Origin: an uncultured cyanobacterium
Lineage (GTDB): Bacteria; Cyanobacteriota; Cyanobacteriia; PCC-6307; Cyanobiaceae
Reading direction: 5' to 3'
Assembly (NCBI GenBank): GCA_903917565.1
Contig: CAIXBB010000030.1
Location: 29,040 to 93,039 of the forward strand
DNA length: 64,000 nt
Within the stretch, counting starts at the first letter, position 1. The number at the start of each line of letters is the position of its first letter. The position numbers and the translations under genes are program-made. The notes under the pieces were generated by a model. It had not been told where the DNA came from. It made no database searches and saw only the letters and a list, made by a program, of their open reading frames with translations. Below, in pieces: positions 18,146-27,504 of this stretch.

Positions 18146-19213
18146 GTGGGGATCAACACCATCTCCCGGGCCGCCCGTCTGCTGCTGCTGGCGCTGCTCA
18201 CCGGTCTGGTTGGCTGCAGCAGCGCCAATGAGGCTCCCGGCAGCCCCACGATGGCCAAGATCCGCGAGCGGGGCCGGCTCGTCTGCGCCGTCGACGGGGC
18301 CGTGCCCGGCTTCAGCACCGTGGCTCCCGGCGGTGCCTTCGTGGGCATCGATGCGGATTTCTGCCGGGCGGTGGCGGCCGCGGTGCTCGGGGATCCCGGC
18401 AAGGTGGAGTTCCGGCCGGTGACGGCCGGGGAGCGCTTCGTGGCCCTCAACAGCGGTGAGGTGGATCTGCTCTCGATCAGCTCCACCCATACCCTCAGCC
18501 GCGACGCCCCGGGCGGCAATGCCCTCAGCTTCGGCCCTGTCTTCTTCTATGACGGCCAGGGGGTGATGGTGCCGCTGGCCAGCGGCATCAACAGCCTGCG
18601 GCAGCTGGCCGGCCAGCCGATCTGCGTGGAAAGCGGCACCAACACCGAGCTCAACCTGGCCGATCGCATGCGGGAGCTGGGCCTGGCCTATCAGCCGCTG
18701 CGTTTCCAGTCCGGTGAGCAGGCCTACCCGGCCTATGAGCAGGGTCGCTGCGCCGCCATCACCAGCGACAGCTCCCTGCTGGCGGCCAAACGCAGCGGCT
18801 TCAAGGATCCTGCCGCCCACGTGCTGCTCCCCGACCTGCTCAGCAAGGAACCCAGTGCCAAGGTGACGGTGCAGGCGGACCCGGCCTGGGCCGATGCGGT
18901 GCGCTGGATCACCTACACCCTGTTCCAGGCCGAGGAGAGTGGCCTCACGCAGGCCAACGTGGAGGCCAGCCGCGAGGCGGCCCGCGCCGACGCCAGCCAG
19001 GCCGAACGGCGCCGTTTCCTTGGGATCGAGGGGGATTTCGGCCGGCAGCTGGGGTTGCCTGCCGACTTCACGGTGCGGGTGGTGAAGGCGGTGGGCAACT
19101 ACGGCGAGTTGTTCGAGCGGCACCTGGGGAAAGCCACCCCCCTGGGCCTCGAGCGGGGTCTGAACCGGCTGTGGACCGCCGGTGGTCTTCACATCGCGCC
19201 CCCCTTCCGCTGA
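18146..19213 (+). CDS. Polar amino acid ABC transporter substrate-binding lipoprotein, diverged copy 1
   Basis: A 355-residue periplasmic binding protein. The N-terminal hydrophobic stretch ends in LTGLVGC, a lipobox, so the protein is a membrane-anchored lipoprotein. The fold is the class II binding domain (FVGIDADFCRAVAAAVLGD, then GEVDLLS, PICVESGTNTELNLADRM) as in AapJ/BztA proteins for glutamate, glutamine, aspartate or general amino acids. Compared with copy 2 the ligand-site RNTTMTLSRD is changed to ISSTHTLSRD, losing Arg and Asn. The start is put at the GTG at 18146, directly before the signal sequence; a TTG at 18089 is possible. It is the first of two tandem paralogues before two permeases and an ATPase. 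Confidence 0.85.
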   Translation: MGINTISRAARLLLLALLTGLVGCSSANEAPGSPTMAKIRERGRLVCAVDGAVPGFSTVAPGGAFVGIDADFCRAVAAAVLGDPGKVEFRPVTAGERFVALNSGEVDLLSISSTHTLSRDAPGGNALSFGPVFFYDGQGVMVPLASGINSLRQLAGQPICVESGTNTELNLADRMRELGLAYQPLRFQSGEQAYPAYEQGRCAAITSDSSLLAAKRSGFKDPAAHVLLPDLLSKEPSAKVTVQADPAWADAVRWITYTLFQAEESGLTQANVEASREAARADASQAERRRFLGIEGDFGRQLGLPADFTVRVVKAVGNYGELFERHLGKATPLGLERGLNRLWTAGGLHIAPPFR

Positions 19214-19282
19214 GGAGGTTCCGGGAGGCATACCCCCACCGGCCCGCACCTGCAACAATGCGGCCACCTTTAAGACGCAGGC

Positions 19283-20344
19283 ATGTTCTGGAACCGGACC
19301 CGCACCCTTGGGGCCTCCCTTTTGGCCGCCGGTCTGCTCGCCGGTTGTGCCGGGGACGGTGGCGGTGTGCAGAGCCAGAAGCTGTCCACCATCACGGGGC
19401 GGGGCAAGCTGATCTGCGGCGTGGAAGGCAAGCTGCCCGGCTTCAGCTTCGTGGGGCCCGACGGCAAGTATCTGGGCCTGGATGTGGACGTCTGCAAGGC
19501 GGTGGCCGCTGCGGTGCTGGGGGATCCCGAGAAGGTGGAGTACCGGGATCTGAACTCCAGCGAGCGCTTCGCCGCCCTGGCCAGCGGAGAGGTGGACCTG
19601 CTCTCGCGCAACACCACCATGACCCTGAGCCGCGATGCGGCCGGCGGCAATGGCCTCAGCTTCGCCCCCACCACCTTCTATGACGGACAGGGCGTGCTGG
19701 TTCCCGTGGCCAGCGGCATCAAGGACCTCAAGGGCCTCGCCGGCAAGCCGATCTGCGTGGAGAGCGGCACCACCACCGAGCTCAACCTGGCCGACCGGAT
19801 GCGGGAGCAGAACATCCCTTACACGCCTCTGAAGTTCCAGACAAGCGACCAGACCTTCGCCGCCTATCTCGGTGGCCGCTGCGTGGCCGTCACCAGCGAC
19901 CGCTCCCAGCTGGCCGGCAAGCGCACCAGCTTCCCCAAACCGGACGCCCACACCCTGCTGCCGGTGGTGATGAGCAAGGAGCCCCTCACCCCCGCCACCA
20001 CCAACGGCGATCCCGCCTGGGCTGATGCCGTGCGCTGGATCGTCTACGGCCTGATGCAGGCCGAGGAGAGCGGCATCACCCAGGCGAATGTGGACGCCAA
20101 GCTGGACGAGGCGAAGGCCAACACGAACCAGGCCGACCTGCGGCGCTTCCTGGGTGTGGAGGGAGATTTCGGCAAGCTGCTGGGCCTGCCGCCCGACTTC
20201 GTTGTCAAGGCGGTGAAGGCCGTGGGCAACTACGGCGAGATCTTCGATCGCAACGTGGGCCCCGCCTCAGCCCTCAAGCTGGACCGGGGCCTCAACCGGC
20301 AGTGGAAGGATGGCGGGCTGATCTACTCCCCACCCTTCCGTTGA
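19283..20344 (+). CDS. Polar amino acid ABC transporter substrate-binding lipoprotein, copy 2
   Basis: A 353-residue binding protein, roughly 60 percent alike by eye to the gene just upstream along the whole mature part. The signal peptide ends in the lipobox LLAGC near residue 22. This copy keeps the family ligand motif LLSRNTTMTLSRD, so it is the better candidate for canonical AapJ/BztA-type amino acid binding. The stop overlaps the start of the permease gene (TGATG at 20342-20346), tying it to the transporter. A 69-base gap separates it from copy 1. Which amino acid is bound cannot be decided from the sequence. Confidence 0.9.
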   Translation: MFWNRTRTLGASLLAAGLLAGCAGDGGGVQSQKLSTITGRGKLICGVEGKLPGFSFVGPDGKYLGLDVDVCKAVAAAVLGDPEKVEYRDLNSSERFAALASGEVDLLSRNTTMTLSRDAAGGNGLSFAPTTFYDGQGVLVPVASGIKDLKGLAGKPICVESGTTTELNLADRMREQNIPYTPLKFQTSDQTFAAYLGGRCVAVTSDRSQLAGKRTSFPKPDAHTLLPVVMSKEPLTPATTNGDPAWADAVRWIVYGLMQAEESGITQANVDAKLDEAKANTNQADLRRFLGVEGDFGKLLGLPPDFVVKAVKAVGNYGEIFDRNVGPASALKLDRGLNRQWKDGGLIYSPPFR

Positions 20345-21366
20345 TGGTGCCGGTCCCCCCCGCCGACCCGGCCCTTCCCCCACTCCCTCCGCCCACGCCC
20401 CCCTGGTGGCGCGACCGCCGCGTCGTTCCCTGGGTGGTGCAGGCCGTGGTGGGTCTGCTGGTGCTGCTGCTGATCGCCTTCCTGCTGGGCAACCTGGTCC
20501 GCAACCTCACCGCCGCCGGTCTGCTGCTGAGCTGGCGCTGGCTGCAGCAGCCGGCCGGCTTCGACATCTCGGAGTCGGTCATTCCCTTCAATGCCCAGCT
20601 GCCCTACTGGCGCGCCCTGGCCGCCGGGTTGGTGAACACGATCCGGGCGGTGCTGGTGGGTCTGGTGGGGGCCACCTTGATGGGCACCCTGGTGGGGATG
20701 GCCTCCTTCAGCCACAACGGCCTGCTGCGGCGGCTGGCGCGGGTCTACGTGGAGGTGGTGCGCAACATTCCCCTGCTGCTGCAGCTGGTGTTCTGGTACT
20801 TCGTGGTGTTCCTCACCCTCCCGAACGGCGTGGCGGCGATCCAGCTTCCCGGGGTGGTGCTGGCCAAGTCGGGGCTGTACATCGCCGGGCTGGGCGAGGG
20901 GTTGCGCTGGATGGGTCCCACCCTGGTGAACGGGGTGTGGCAGGCGCCGGTGCGCCTGAGTGTCGAGTTCGGTGCCCTGATCACCGGTCTGATCGTGTAC
21001 TCCGGTGCCTTCATCGCCGAAGTGGTGCGGGGCGGCATCGCGGCGGTGCCCAAGGGACAGTGGGAGGCGGCCTCCTCCCTGGGACTGAGCTGGTTCGCCA
21101 CCTTGCGCCGCATCGTCCTGCCCCAGTCCCTGCGGGTGATCGTGCCGGGGCTGAACACCCAGTACATCTCCCTGGCCAAGAACTCCTCCCTGGCGGTGGC
21201 GGTGGGCTACACCGACCTCTATTCGGTGGCCGAAACCACCCTCAACCAGACCGGCCGTGCGGTGGAGGTGATCCTGGTGCTGCTGGCGGCCTACCTCACC
21301 CTCGACCTGCTGATCTCGGCGCTGATGAACGGTCTGAACCACCTGGTCCAGATCCGGGAGCGCTGA
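20344..21366 (+). CDS. Polar amino acid ABC transporter permease 1 (AapQ/BztB-like)
   Basis: A 340-residue inner-membrane permease of the HisM/AapQ type. A proline-rich cytosolic N-terminus precedes the first helix; a long periplasmic insert with LSWRWLQQPAGFDISES follows, a feature of the long Aap/Bzt permeases. The ATPase-contacting EAA loop is EAASSLGLSWFATLRRIVLPQSL near residue 235. The ATG at 20344 shares one base with the preceding stop codon. It should pair with the next permease as a heterodimer. Confidence 0.9.
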   Translation: MVPVPPADPALPPLPPPTPPWWRDRRVVPWVVQAVVGLLVLLLIAFLLGNLVRNLTAAGLLLSWRWLQQPAGFDISESVIPFNAQLPYWRALAAGLVNTIRAVLVGLVGATLMGTLVGMASFSHNGLLRRLARVYVEVVRNIPLLLQLVFWYFVVFLTLPNGVAAIQLPGVVLAKSGLYIAGLGEGLRWMGPTLVNGVWQAPVRLSVEFGALITGLIVYSGAFIAEVVRGGIAAVPKGQWEAASSLGLSWFATLRRIVLPQSLRVIVPGLNTQYISLAKNSSLAVAVGYTDLYSVAETTLNQTGRAVEVILVLLAAYLTLDLLISALMNGLNHLVQIRER

Positions 21367-21367
21367 G

Positions 21368-22579
21368 ATGAAACCCCTCCTGCGGCGGCTGCGCGCCGAA
21401 CTCTTCGCCACCCGCACCGACACGGTGCTGAGCCTGGCCCTGATCTCCCTGATCACCCTGGCGGCTTTCGGGGTCCTGCGCTGGGCCTTCACCCAGGCCC
21501 AGTGGGCCGTGATCAGGGTCAACAGCACCCTGTTCGCGGTGGGGCGCTACCCGGTGGAACAGCAGTGGCGCCTCTGGCTGCTCACCGCCCTGCTGGTCGC
21601 CGCCAGCGGCGCCACCTGGGGCCTGCTGCGGGCCCACCCCCGCCCCGATCGGTCGGGCGTGCTGTGGCCGCGCAACGACCGGCTGGCCCTGGTGCTGCTC
21701 GTCCTGATCGCCCTGGCCGTGCCTGCGGCCCTCGGTCTGAGCCTCGCCATCGCGAGCCGCTGGTGGGGGCTGACTGTGCTGCTCATTCTCTGCCGCTGGC
21801 TGGCCGGCCGCTTCGGGGCTGGCCTGCCGGCCAGCGGCCAGCGGCTGGCGGCCCTGGTGTGGCCGGCGCTCTACCTCGTCGGCATGGTGCTGATCAGCGG
21901 CGGCCTGGGCCTGGTGACCGTCTCCCCTTCGGAATGGGGCGGACTGATGCTCACCCTGCTGGCTTCAAGCTTCGCCATCCTGCTGTGCTTCCCGATCGGC
22001 GTGCTGCTGGCGCTCGGCCGCCGCAGCGACCTCCCCCTGCTGCGCTGGGGTTCGGTGCTCTACATCGAGTTCATCAGGGGGGCCCCCCTGATCACCCTGC
22101 TGTTCCTCGGCCAGAACATCCTTGGGTTCCTGCTGCCCGGCGGCCTGGCGCCGGAGCGGGTCTGGCGGGCCGCCTGGGTGCTCACCTTCTTCGCCGCCGC
22201 CTATCTGGCGGAGGCGGTGCGGTCCGGCCTGGCGGCCGTGCCCCGGGGCCAGTTGGAAGCCGCCCGCTCCCTGGGGCTGTCCTATCCAAAGGCGCTCCAG
22301 CACGTGGTCCTGCCCCAGGCCCTGAGGGTGGCCCTGCCGGCGATGGTGGGCCAGTTCATTTCCCTCCTGCAGGACACCACCCTGCTGTCGCTGATCGGAT
22401 TGCTGGAACTGCTCGGCACGGCCCGCACCGTCATGGCCAACCCGGCTTTCCTGGGGCGGAACGGTGAGGTGTACCTCACCCTGGCCGTGCTGTTCTGGGG
22501 CTGCTGTGCCGCCCTCGGACTGGGCAGTCGGGCCCTGGAGCGTCGCCTCGATCCCCACGCGGTGCCCTCCGCCACCTGA
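21368..22579 (+). CDS. Polar amino acid ABC transporter permease 2 (AapM/BztC-like)
   Basis: A 403-residue permease that begins one base after the stop of permease 1. The N-terminal half holds extra helices not found in short His-type permeases, matching AapM/BztC. The transport domain includes FIRGAPLITLLFLGQN and the EAA loop LEAARSLGLSYPKALQHVVL near residue 300, then the conserved LLQDTTLLSLIGLLELL. It forms the second half of the membrane channel of this importer. Confidence 0.9.
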   Translation: MKPLLRRLRAELFATRTDTVLSLALISLITLAAFGVLRWAFTQAQWAVIRVNSTLFAVGRYPVEQQWRLWLLTALLVAASGATWGLLRAHPRPDRSGVLWPRNDRLALVLLVLIALAVPAALGLSLAIASRWWGLTVLLILCRWLAGRFGAGLPASGQRLAALVWPALYLVGMVLISGGLGLVTVSPSEWGGLMLTLLASSFAILLCFPIGVLLALGRRSDLPLLRWGSVLYIEFIRGAPLITLLFLGQNILGFLLPGGLAPERVWRAAWVLTFFAAAYLAEAVRSGLAAVPRGQLEAARSLGLSYPKALQHVVLPQALRVALPAMVGQFISLLQDTTLLSLIGLLELLGTARTVMANPAFLGRNGEVYLTLAVLFWGCCAALGLGSRALERRLDPHAVPSAT

Positions 22580-22615
22580 ACTCCCATTCCCCGCTCTGAT
22601 TCCGCTTCCCGCCCC

Positions 22616-23365
22616 ATGAGCCAACCCAGCAGCGAACTGATGATCGAGGCGCGGGCCGTCGAGAAGTGGTACCCGAATGGATTCCAGGCGCTGCGCGGGG
22701 CCAGCCTGACGGTGCGGCGGGGCGAGGTGGTGGTGATCATGGGCCCCTCGGGCTCGGGCAAGAGCACCTTCATCCGCACCTTCAATGCCCTGGAGGACTT
22801 CCAGAAAGGCAGCATCACCGTGGACGGCATCGTGCTCTCCAACGACCTGCGCAACATCGACGCCGTCCGACGGGAGGTGGGGATGGTGTTCCAGCAGTTC
22901 AACCTCTTTCCCCACCTCTCGGTGCTCGACAACCTCACCCTGGCTCCGGTGCTCGTGCGCAGGCGCCCGAAGGCCGAGGTGGAGAAACAGGCCTGGGCAT
23001 TGCTGGAGCGGGTGGGCATCGCCGAACAGGCCGGCAAGTATCCCGGCCAGCTCTCGGGGGGCCAGCAGCAGCGGGTGGCGATCGCCCGTGCCCTCTGCAT
23101 GGAACCCCGCATCCTGCTGTTCGATGAACCCACCAGCGCCCTCGACCCGGAGATGGTGCGGGAGGTACTGGAGGTGATGCAGAACCTCGCCGCTGACGAC
23201 ATCACCATGGTGGTGGTGACCCACGAGGTGAAATTCGCCCGCCATGTCGCCCACCGGGTGGTGCTGATGGCCGATGGGGAGGTGGTGGAGGAGGCCGAAC
23301 CAGAGGTGTTCTTCACCAATCCCAGCCACCAGCGCACCAGGCGCTTCCTGGATCAGATCCTTTGA
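22616..23365 (+). CDS. Polar amino acid ABC transporter ATP-binding protein (AapP/GlnQ-like)
   Basis: A 249-residue ATPase driving the importer encoded upstream. Walker A is GPSGSGKST, the Q-loop is in VFQQFNLFPHLS, the ABC signature is LSGGQQQRVAIARAL, Walker B is RILLFDEPTSALD with the catalytic Glu, and the switch His is in VVVTHEVKFARHVA. The length and the FNLFPHLSVLDN stretch are typical of polar amino acid ATPases. It lies 36 bases after permease 2 and closes the five-gene operon, six bases before the convergent end of the GH57 gene. Confidence 0.95.
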   Translation: MSQPSSELMIEARAVEKWYPNGFQALRGASLTVRRGEVVVIMGPSGSGKSTFIRTFNALEDFQKGSITVDGIVLSNDLRNIDAVRREVGMVFQQFNLFPHLSVLDNLTLAPVLVRRRPKAEVEKQAWALLERVGIAEQAGKYPGQLSGGQQQRVAIARALCMEPRILLFDEPTSALDPEMVREVLEVMQNLAADDITMVVVTHEVKFARHVAHRVVLMADGEVVEEAEPEVFFTNPSHQRTRRFLDQIL

Positions 23366-23371
23366 AGGCTC

Positions 23372-24937
23372 CTAGGAGCGGGTCGCCCAGTCGGCGGCGT
23401 TCAGCTCCGGGAACAGCCCGTCCTCCCGCTGCATCCCCACCAGCCATTCCCGGGGCAGGTCGGTGCCGTGCTCAAGGGCATCGATCAGGCGCCAGAAACG
23501 GTCGAGGTGGCGACGGATTCTCTCGCGGGCCAGGCCGGTGGTGGTGCCGGCCCGCAGGATGAAGCTCCAGTCCGAGCTCTGGGCCAGCAGCAGTTCCCGC
23601 CCCGCCTGGGTGAGCAGGTCGCGCTGCTCGGTGCTGCCCACACCCCGATTCACCCGTTGCACCATGGCGCGGGAGGCCCGCTGCCACTCCGCCACGACCC
23701 AGGCGTTGGTGTCGTTCAGCCAGTAATCGTGGTATCCCCCCTGGCCCCAGCTGGAGGGCGCCGGCCGGCAGACCTGAAGAGACCGGCCCTGGCTGAGCAC
23801 GTCGCGCAGATGGGTGAAGCCCACGTCCATCGCCGGGCCCTGGCGGAACAGTTCGGCCAGAAACTGGGGGCCCTCGAACCACCAGTGGCCGAACAGTTCG
23901 GCATCGAAGGGTGCCACCAGCAGCGGTGGTGGCTCGATCGTCGCGGCCAGGTGGGCCATCTGCTCGCTGCGGCCCCGCAGAAAGGCCTCGGCATGGTCTT
24001 TCACCTTCTCCGCCGCCCGCTCCGGGTGGTAGGGCTGCTTCAGCTCAAGGGGGCAGCCCTGGGCACTGACCCGGTGCAGCTTGAGCCCCAGGGGTCGCCG
24101 ATCGAGGATGCCCTGGGCGCTCAGGAAGGCTTCCGGCAGATCCCAGCCCAGGTCACGGTGGAATTCCCGGTAGGCACCGTCGCCGGGATAGCCCTGGCTG
24201 GCACTCCACACCGGCAGGGTGGACTCGCTGTCGCGGGCGAAGAAGGCCACCCCTGCCGTGGAACAGATCGGTGCGTAGACCCCGTAGCGCGGACGGGGCA
24301 GGCCATGGAGAAGACCGTGGCCATCGAGCAGGGAGTAGCGCAGGCCGCACTCGGCCAGGAGCCGGTCGAGATCCTCGTAGTAAGCGCACTCCGGCAGCCA
24401 GATCCCCAGGGGGCGCACACCGAGCAACCGCTGATGCTCCCGCACGGCGGTGAGCAGCTGGGCCCTCACCGCCTCCGGAGAATCCCGCAGCAGGGGCAGG
24501 TAGCCATGGGTGGCACCGCAGGTGATCAGATCCAAAACCCCTTGCTCCTGCAGGCGCCGGAACCGGGGTAGCAGGCTCCCCCCCATCTCCCGCCACTGGG
24601 CCTCGATGGCCGTGAGGGTGAGCTGCAGCTGGCGGGCCGGCAGCTGCAGCTCCGGATCCGCCTGCTCGAGCAGGGTCCGGCGCAGGGCCAGCCAGGCTGG
24701 GAAACGGCCGTTCAGACCCCTGTCGCTCAACAGCGACAGCAGGGTGGGGGAGAGACCGAGGGTGAGTTTCGGCTGTTGCCGTGGATCGGCGACCGCCTGC
24801 TCCAGTACGGCCAGCAGGGGCAGATAAGATTCCTGGAGTGCCTGGAAGTACCAGTCCTCCTCCAACGAACCGGCCTCCCCCGATCGCACGTAGGGGAGGT
24901 GGGCATGCAACACCAGGGCCAGATCGCCTGCGGCCAT
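23372..24937 (-). CDS. GH57 1,4-alpha-glucan branching enzyme
   Basis: A 521-residue family 57 glycoside hydrolase that makes alpha-1,6 branches in glycogen. The N-terminal HAHLPYVR holds a catalytic-site His; the nucleophile is Glu183 in WLPECAYYE; the acid/base is Asp345 in PFDAELFGHWWFEG. Positions and length agree with characterised bacterial and archaeal GH57 branching enzymes, which helps exclude GH57 amylases. The ATG at 24937 is used; a TTG six bases upstream is possible. The gene is divergent from leuA. Most cyanobacteria also have a GH13 branching enzyme; this one may shape storage glucan differently. MalQ lies 36 kb away in the same window. Confidence 0.9.
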   Translation of the reverse strand: MAAGDLALVLHAHLPYVRSGEAGSLEEDWYFQALQESYLPLLAVLEQAVADPRQQPKLTLGLSPTLLSLLSDRGLNGRFPAWLALRRTLLEQADPELQLPARQLQLTLTAIEAQWREMGGSLLPRFRRLQEQGVLDLITCGATHGYLPLLRDSPEAVRAQLLTAVREHQRLLGVRPLGIWLPECAYYEDLDRLLAECGLRYSLLDGHGLLHGLPRPRYGVYAPICSTAGVAFFARDSESTLPVWSASQGYPGDGAYREFHRDLGWDLPEAFLSAQGILDRRPLGLKLHRVSAQGCPLELKQPYHPERAAEKVKDHAEAFLRGRSEQMAHLAATIEPPPLLVAPFDAELFGHWWFEGPQFLAELFRQGPAMDVGFTHLRDVLSQGRSLQVCRPAPSSWGQGGYHDYWLNDTNAWVVAEWQRASRAMVQRVNRGVGSTEQRDLLTQAGRELLLAQSSDWSFILRAGTTTGLARERIRRHLDRFWRLIDALEHGTDLPREWLVGMQREDGLFPELNAADWATRS

Positions 24938-25033
24938 GGACAAACCTCTGTGGCGTCACTGTACGTTCCGCTCCAGGGGCGGGTCGGGAGGCCCCTAGAG
25001 TGTCGTAACTCATAGCTGTTCCGCTTAACCCCC

Positions 25034-26659
25034 ATGGCCCGCGATCCTGGCCGGGTATTGATCTTCGATACCACCCTCCGCGACGGGGAGCAGTCCCCCG
25101 GCGCCAGCCTCAACCTTGAGGAGAAGCTCGCGATCGCCCAGCAACTGGCTCGCCTGGGGGTGGACATCATCGAGGCCGGCTTCCCCTTCGCCAGCAGCGG
25201 CGATTTTCACGCCGTTCAGCGGATCGCCGCCACCGTGGGCACCCCGGATGGCCCCGTGATCTGCGGCCTGGCCCGGGCCGCCAGAGGCGACATCAAGGCC
25301 TGCGCCGAAGCCGTGGCCCCCGCCGCCCGCCGGCGCATCCACACCTTCATCGCCACCAGTGACATCCATCTGGAGCACAAGCTGCGCAAGACCCGCGCCG
25401 AGGTGCTCGCCATCACCGCGGAGATGGTGACCTATGCCCGCTCCCTGGTGGAGGACGTGGAGTTCTCCTGCGAGGATGCCGGTCGCAGCGACCCCGCGTT
25501 CATGCATCAGGTGATCGAAGCAGCGATCACGGCGGGGGCCACCACCATCAACATCCCCGACACGGTGGGGTACACCACTCCGGCCGAGTTCGGAGACATC
25601 ATCGCCGGCATCAACCGCTCCGTACCCAACATCGACCAGGCGGTGATTTCGGTGCATGGGCACAACGATCTCGGCCTCGCCGTTGCCAACTTTCTCGAGG
25701 CCGTCAAGAACGGCGCCCGCCAACTGGAGTGCACGATCAACGGCATCGGCGAACGGGCCGGCAACGCCTCCCTCGAGGAGCTGGTGATGGCGCTGCACGT
25801 GCGCCGCAGCTACTTCAATCCCTTCCTGGGCCGGCCGGCGGAGCAGCGGGATCCCCTCACCAACGTGCGCACCGAGGAGATCACCAAGACCTCCCGGCTG
25901 GTCTCCAACCTCACCGGCATGGCTGTGCAGCCCAACAAGGCGATCGTGGGCGCCAATGCCTTCGCCCATGAGTCCGGCATCCACCAGGACGGCGTGCTCA
26001 AGAACCGGCTCACCTACGAGATCATCGATGCTCGCACCGTCGGCCTGGCCGACACCCGGCTCTCCCTGGGCAAGCTCTCGGGCCGCAGCGCCTTCCGTGC
26101 CCGGCTCGAGGAGCTCGGCTACACCCTGGAGCGCCAGGATCTCGATGACGCCTTCGCCCGCTTCAAGGAGCTGGCCGACCGCAAGCGGGAGATCACCGAC
26201 CGGGATCTGGAAGCGATCGTCAGCGAGCAGGTGCAGCAGCAGGACGGACCCCGCTATTCCCTGCAATCGGTTCAGGTGAGCTGCGGCACCAACCTGCAGC
26301 CCACCGCCACCGTCACCTTGCGGGATGGGGATGGCATCGACCTGACCGAGGCGGCGATCGGCACCGGACCGGTGGACGCGGTCTGCCAGGCCCTCAACCA
26401 CCTGGCCCAGGTGCCGAACGAACTGGTGGAGTTCAGCATCAAGTCCGTCACCGAAGGCATCGACGCCATGGGCGAGGTGACCATCCGCCTGCGCCACCTG
26501 GGGGTGCTCTATTCGGGCCATGCGGCCGACACCGACATCGTCGTGGCGGCGGCCCAGGCCTTCGTCAACGCCCTCAACCGGCTGGTGTCCGGCAGCCAGC
26601 GCGCCCCGCTCCATCCCCAGAAGACCCCCCTTCCGGTGGCGGAACTGCCGCGTCTGTGA
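25034..26659 (+). CDS. leuA: 2-isopropylmalate synthase
   Basis: A 541-residue enzyme condensing acetyl-CoA with 2-oxoisovalerate, the first step of leucine synthesis. The catalytic domain starts [16 protein letters not shown] with the metal-binding Asp and catalytic Arg; [14 protein letters not shown] supplies the two His ligands; [14 protein letters not shown] is also conserved. The C-terminal third (SVQVSCGTN to the end) is the leucine-binding regulatory LeuA dimer domain, so feedback inhibition is expected. The upstream 96-base divergent region has an inverted repeat, AGGGGC with GCCCCT at 24975-24996. The stop overlaps the next gene by GTGA. Confidence 0.96.
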   Translation: MARDPGRVLIFDTTLRDGEQSPGASLNLEEKLAIAQQLARLGVDIIEAGFPFASSGDFHAVQRIAATVGTPDGPVICGLARAARGDIKACAEAVAPAARRRIHTFIATSDIHLEHKLRKTRAEVLAITAEMVTYARSLVEDVEFSCEDAGRSDPAFMHQVIEAAITAGATTINIPDTVGYTTPAEFGDIIAGINRSVPNIDQAVISVHGHNDLGLAVANFLEAVKNGARQLECTINGIGERAGNASLEELVMALHVRRSYFNPFLGRPAEQRDPLTNVRTEEITKTSRLVSNLTGMAVQPNKAIVGANAFAHESGIHQDGVLKNRLTYEIIDARTVGLADTRLSLGKLSGRSAFRARLEELGYTLERQDLDDAFARFKELADRKREITDRDLEAIVSEQVQQQDGPRYSLQSVQVSCGTNLQPTATVTLRDGDGIDLTEAAIGTGPVDAVCQALNHLAQVPNELVEFSIKSVTEGIDAMGEVTIRLRHLGVLYSGHAADTDIVVAAAQAFVNALNRLVSGSQRAPLHPQKTPLPVAELPRL

Positions 26660-27492
26660 ACGCCCCCAACCGCTCCTCGATGGCCAGGGGCCTGCAGCTC
26701 GCCCTGCTGCTGCTGCTGGCCGTGCTGCTGCTGCTGCCCCTGCTCTGGCTGGTGAGCACCTCCCTGAAGGGACCGGGGGAAGACATCTTCACCAGCCCTC
26801 CAGCCCTGCTGCCGAGCCAGCCGAGTCTGGAGGCCTACGGGCGCCTGTTCGCCGCCAATCCCATGGGCACCTACCTGCTGAACAGCACCATCGTCAGCGC
26901 CCTGGCGGTGCTGGCCAATCTGCTGTTCTGCTCCCTGGCGGCCTACCCCCTGGCGCGGATGCGCTTCCGTGGCCGCGGGCTGGTGCTGGCCCTGGTGGTG
27001 GCCACGATCCTGATCCCCTTCCAGGTGGTGATGATTCCCCTCTACCTGCTGATGGTGCAGATCGGCCTGCGCAACACCCTCTGGGCGCTGATCGTGCCCC
27101 AGGCCGCCACGGCCTTCGGCATCTTCCTGCTGCGCCAGAGCTTCCTGGCGGTGCCGGTGGAACTGGAGGAGGCGGCCCGGATCGACGGCTGCACGCCGGT
27201 CGGCGAGTGGTGGAACGTGATGCTGCCGGCGGCGCGGGCCGATCTGATCACCCTTGCGATGTTCGTGTTCATCGGCACCTGGAGTGATTTCCTCTGGCCA
27301 CTGATCATTCTCGACGATCCCAATCTATACACCCTGCCTTTGGGTCTGCAGCAGCTGGCCAGCAGTTTTTCCCTCGACTGGCGCCTCGTCGCCGCGGGGT
27401 CGGTGGTCTCGATCCTGCCGGTGCTGCTGCTGTTCGTGCTCCTGCAGCGCTACATCCTGCCCAGCGCCAGCGGCGATGCCGTGAAGGGCTGA
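26656..27492 (+). CDS. Carbohydrate-type ABC transporter permease (MalG/GgtD-like)
   Basis: A 278-residue inner-membrane permease with six predicted helices and the MalG-type EAA loop, [22 protein letters not shown] near residue 180. The first periplasmic part ([10 protein letters not shown], then [10 protein letters not shown]) is typical of the second permease of sugar importers such as those for glucosylglycerol, trehalose or maltose. It begins with a GTG that overlaps the leuA stop. No binding protein, first permease or ATPase is near, so the partners must be encoded elsewhere. Translation coupling to leuA looks like genome compaction and not a functional link. Confidence 0.87.
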   Translation: MNAPNRSSMARGLQLALLLLLAVLLLLPLLWLVSTSLKGPGEDIFTSPPALLPSQPSLEAYGRLFAANPMGTYLLNSTIVSALAVLANLLFCSLAAYPLARMRFRGRGLVLALVVATILIPFQVVMIPLYLLMVQIGLRNTLWALIVPQAATAFGIFLLRQSFLAVPVELEEAARIDGCTPVGEWWNVMLPAARADLITLAMFVFIGTWSDFLWPLIILDDPNLYTLPLGLQQLASSFSLDWRLVAAGSVVSILPVLLLFVLLQRYILPSASGDAVKG

Positions 27493-27504
27493 AGCCGCCT
27501 CCCC

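Noticed and set aside
17873..19951. A 692-codon minus-strand open frame
   Set aside because: It spans two well-supported binding-protein genes and cupS on the other strand; it reads as repeated Gly/Gln/His-rich sequence.
24975..24996. AGGGGC/GCCCCT repeat before leuA as a leader attenuator
   Set aside because: There is no short leucine-rich peptide and no T-rich tail, so it is only a weak inverted repeat.
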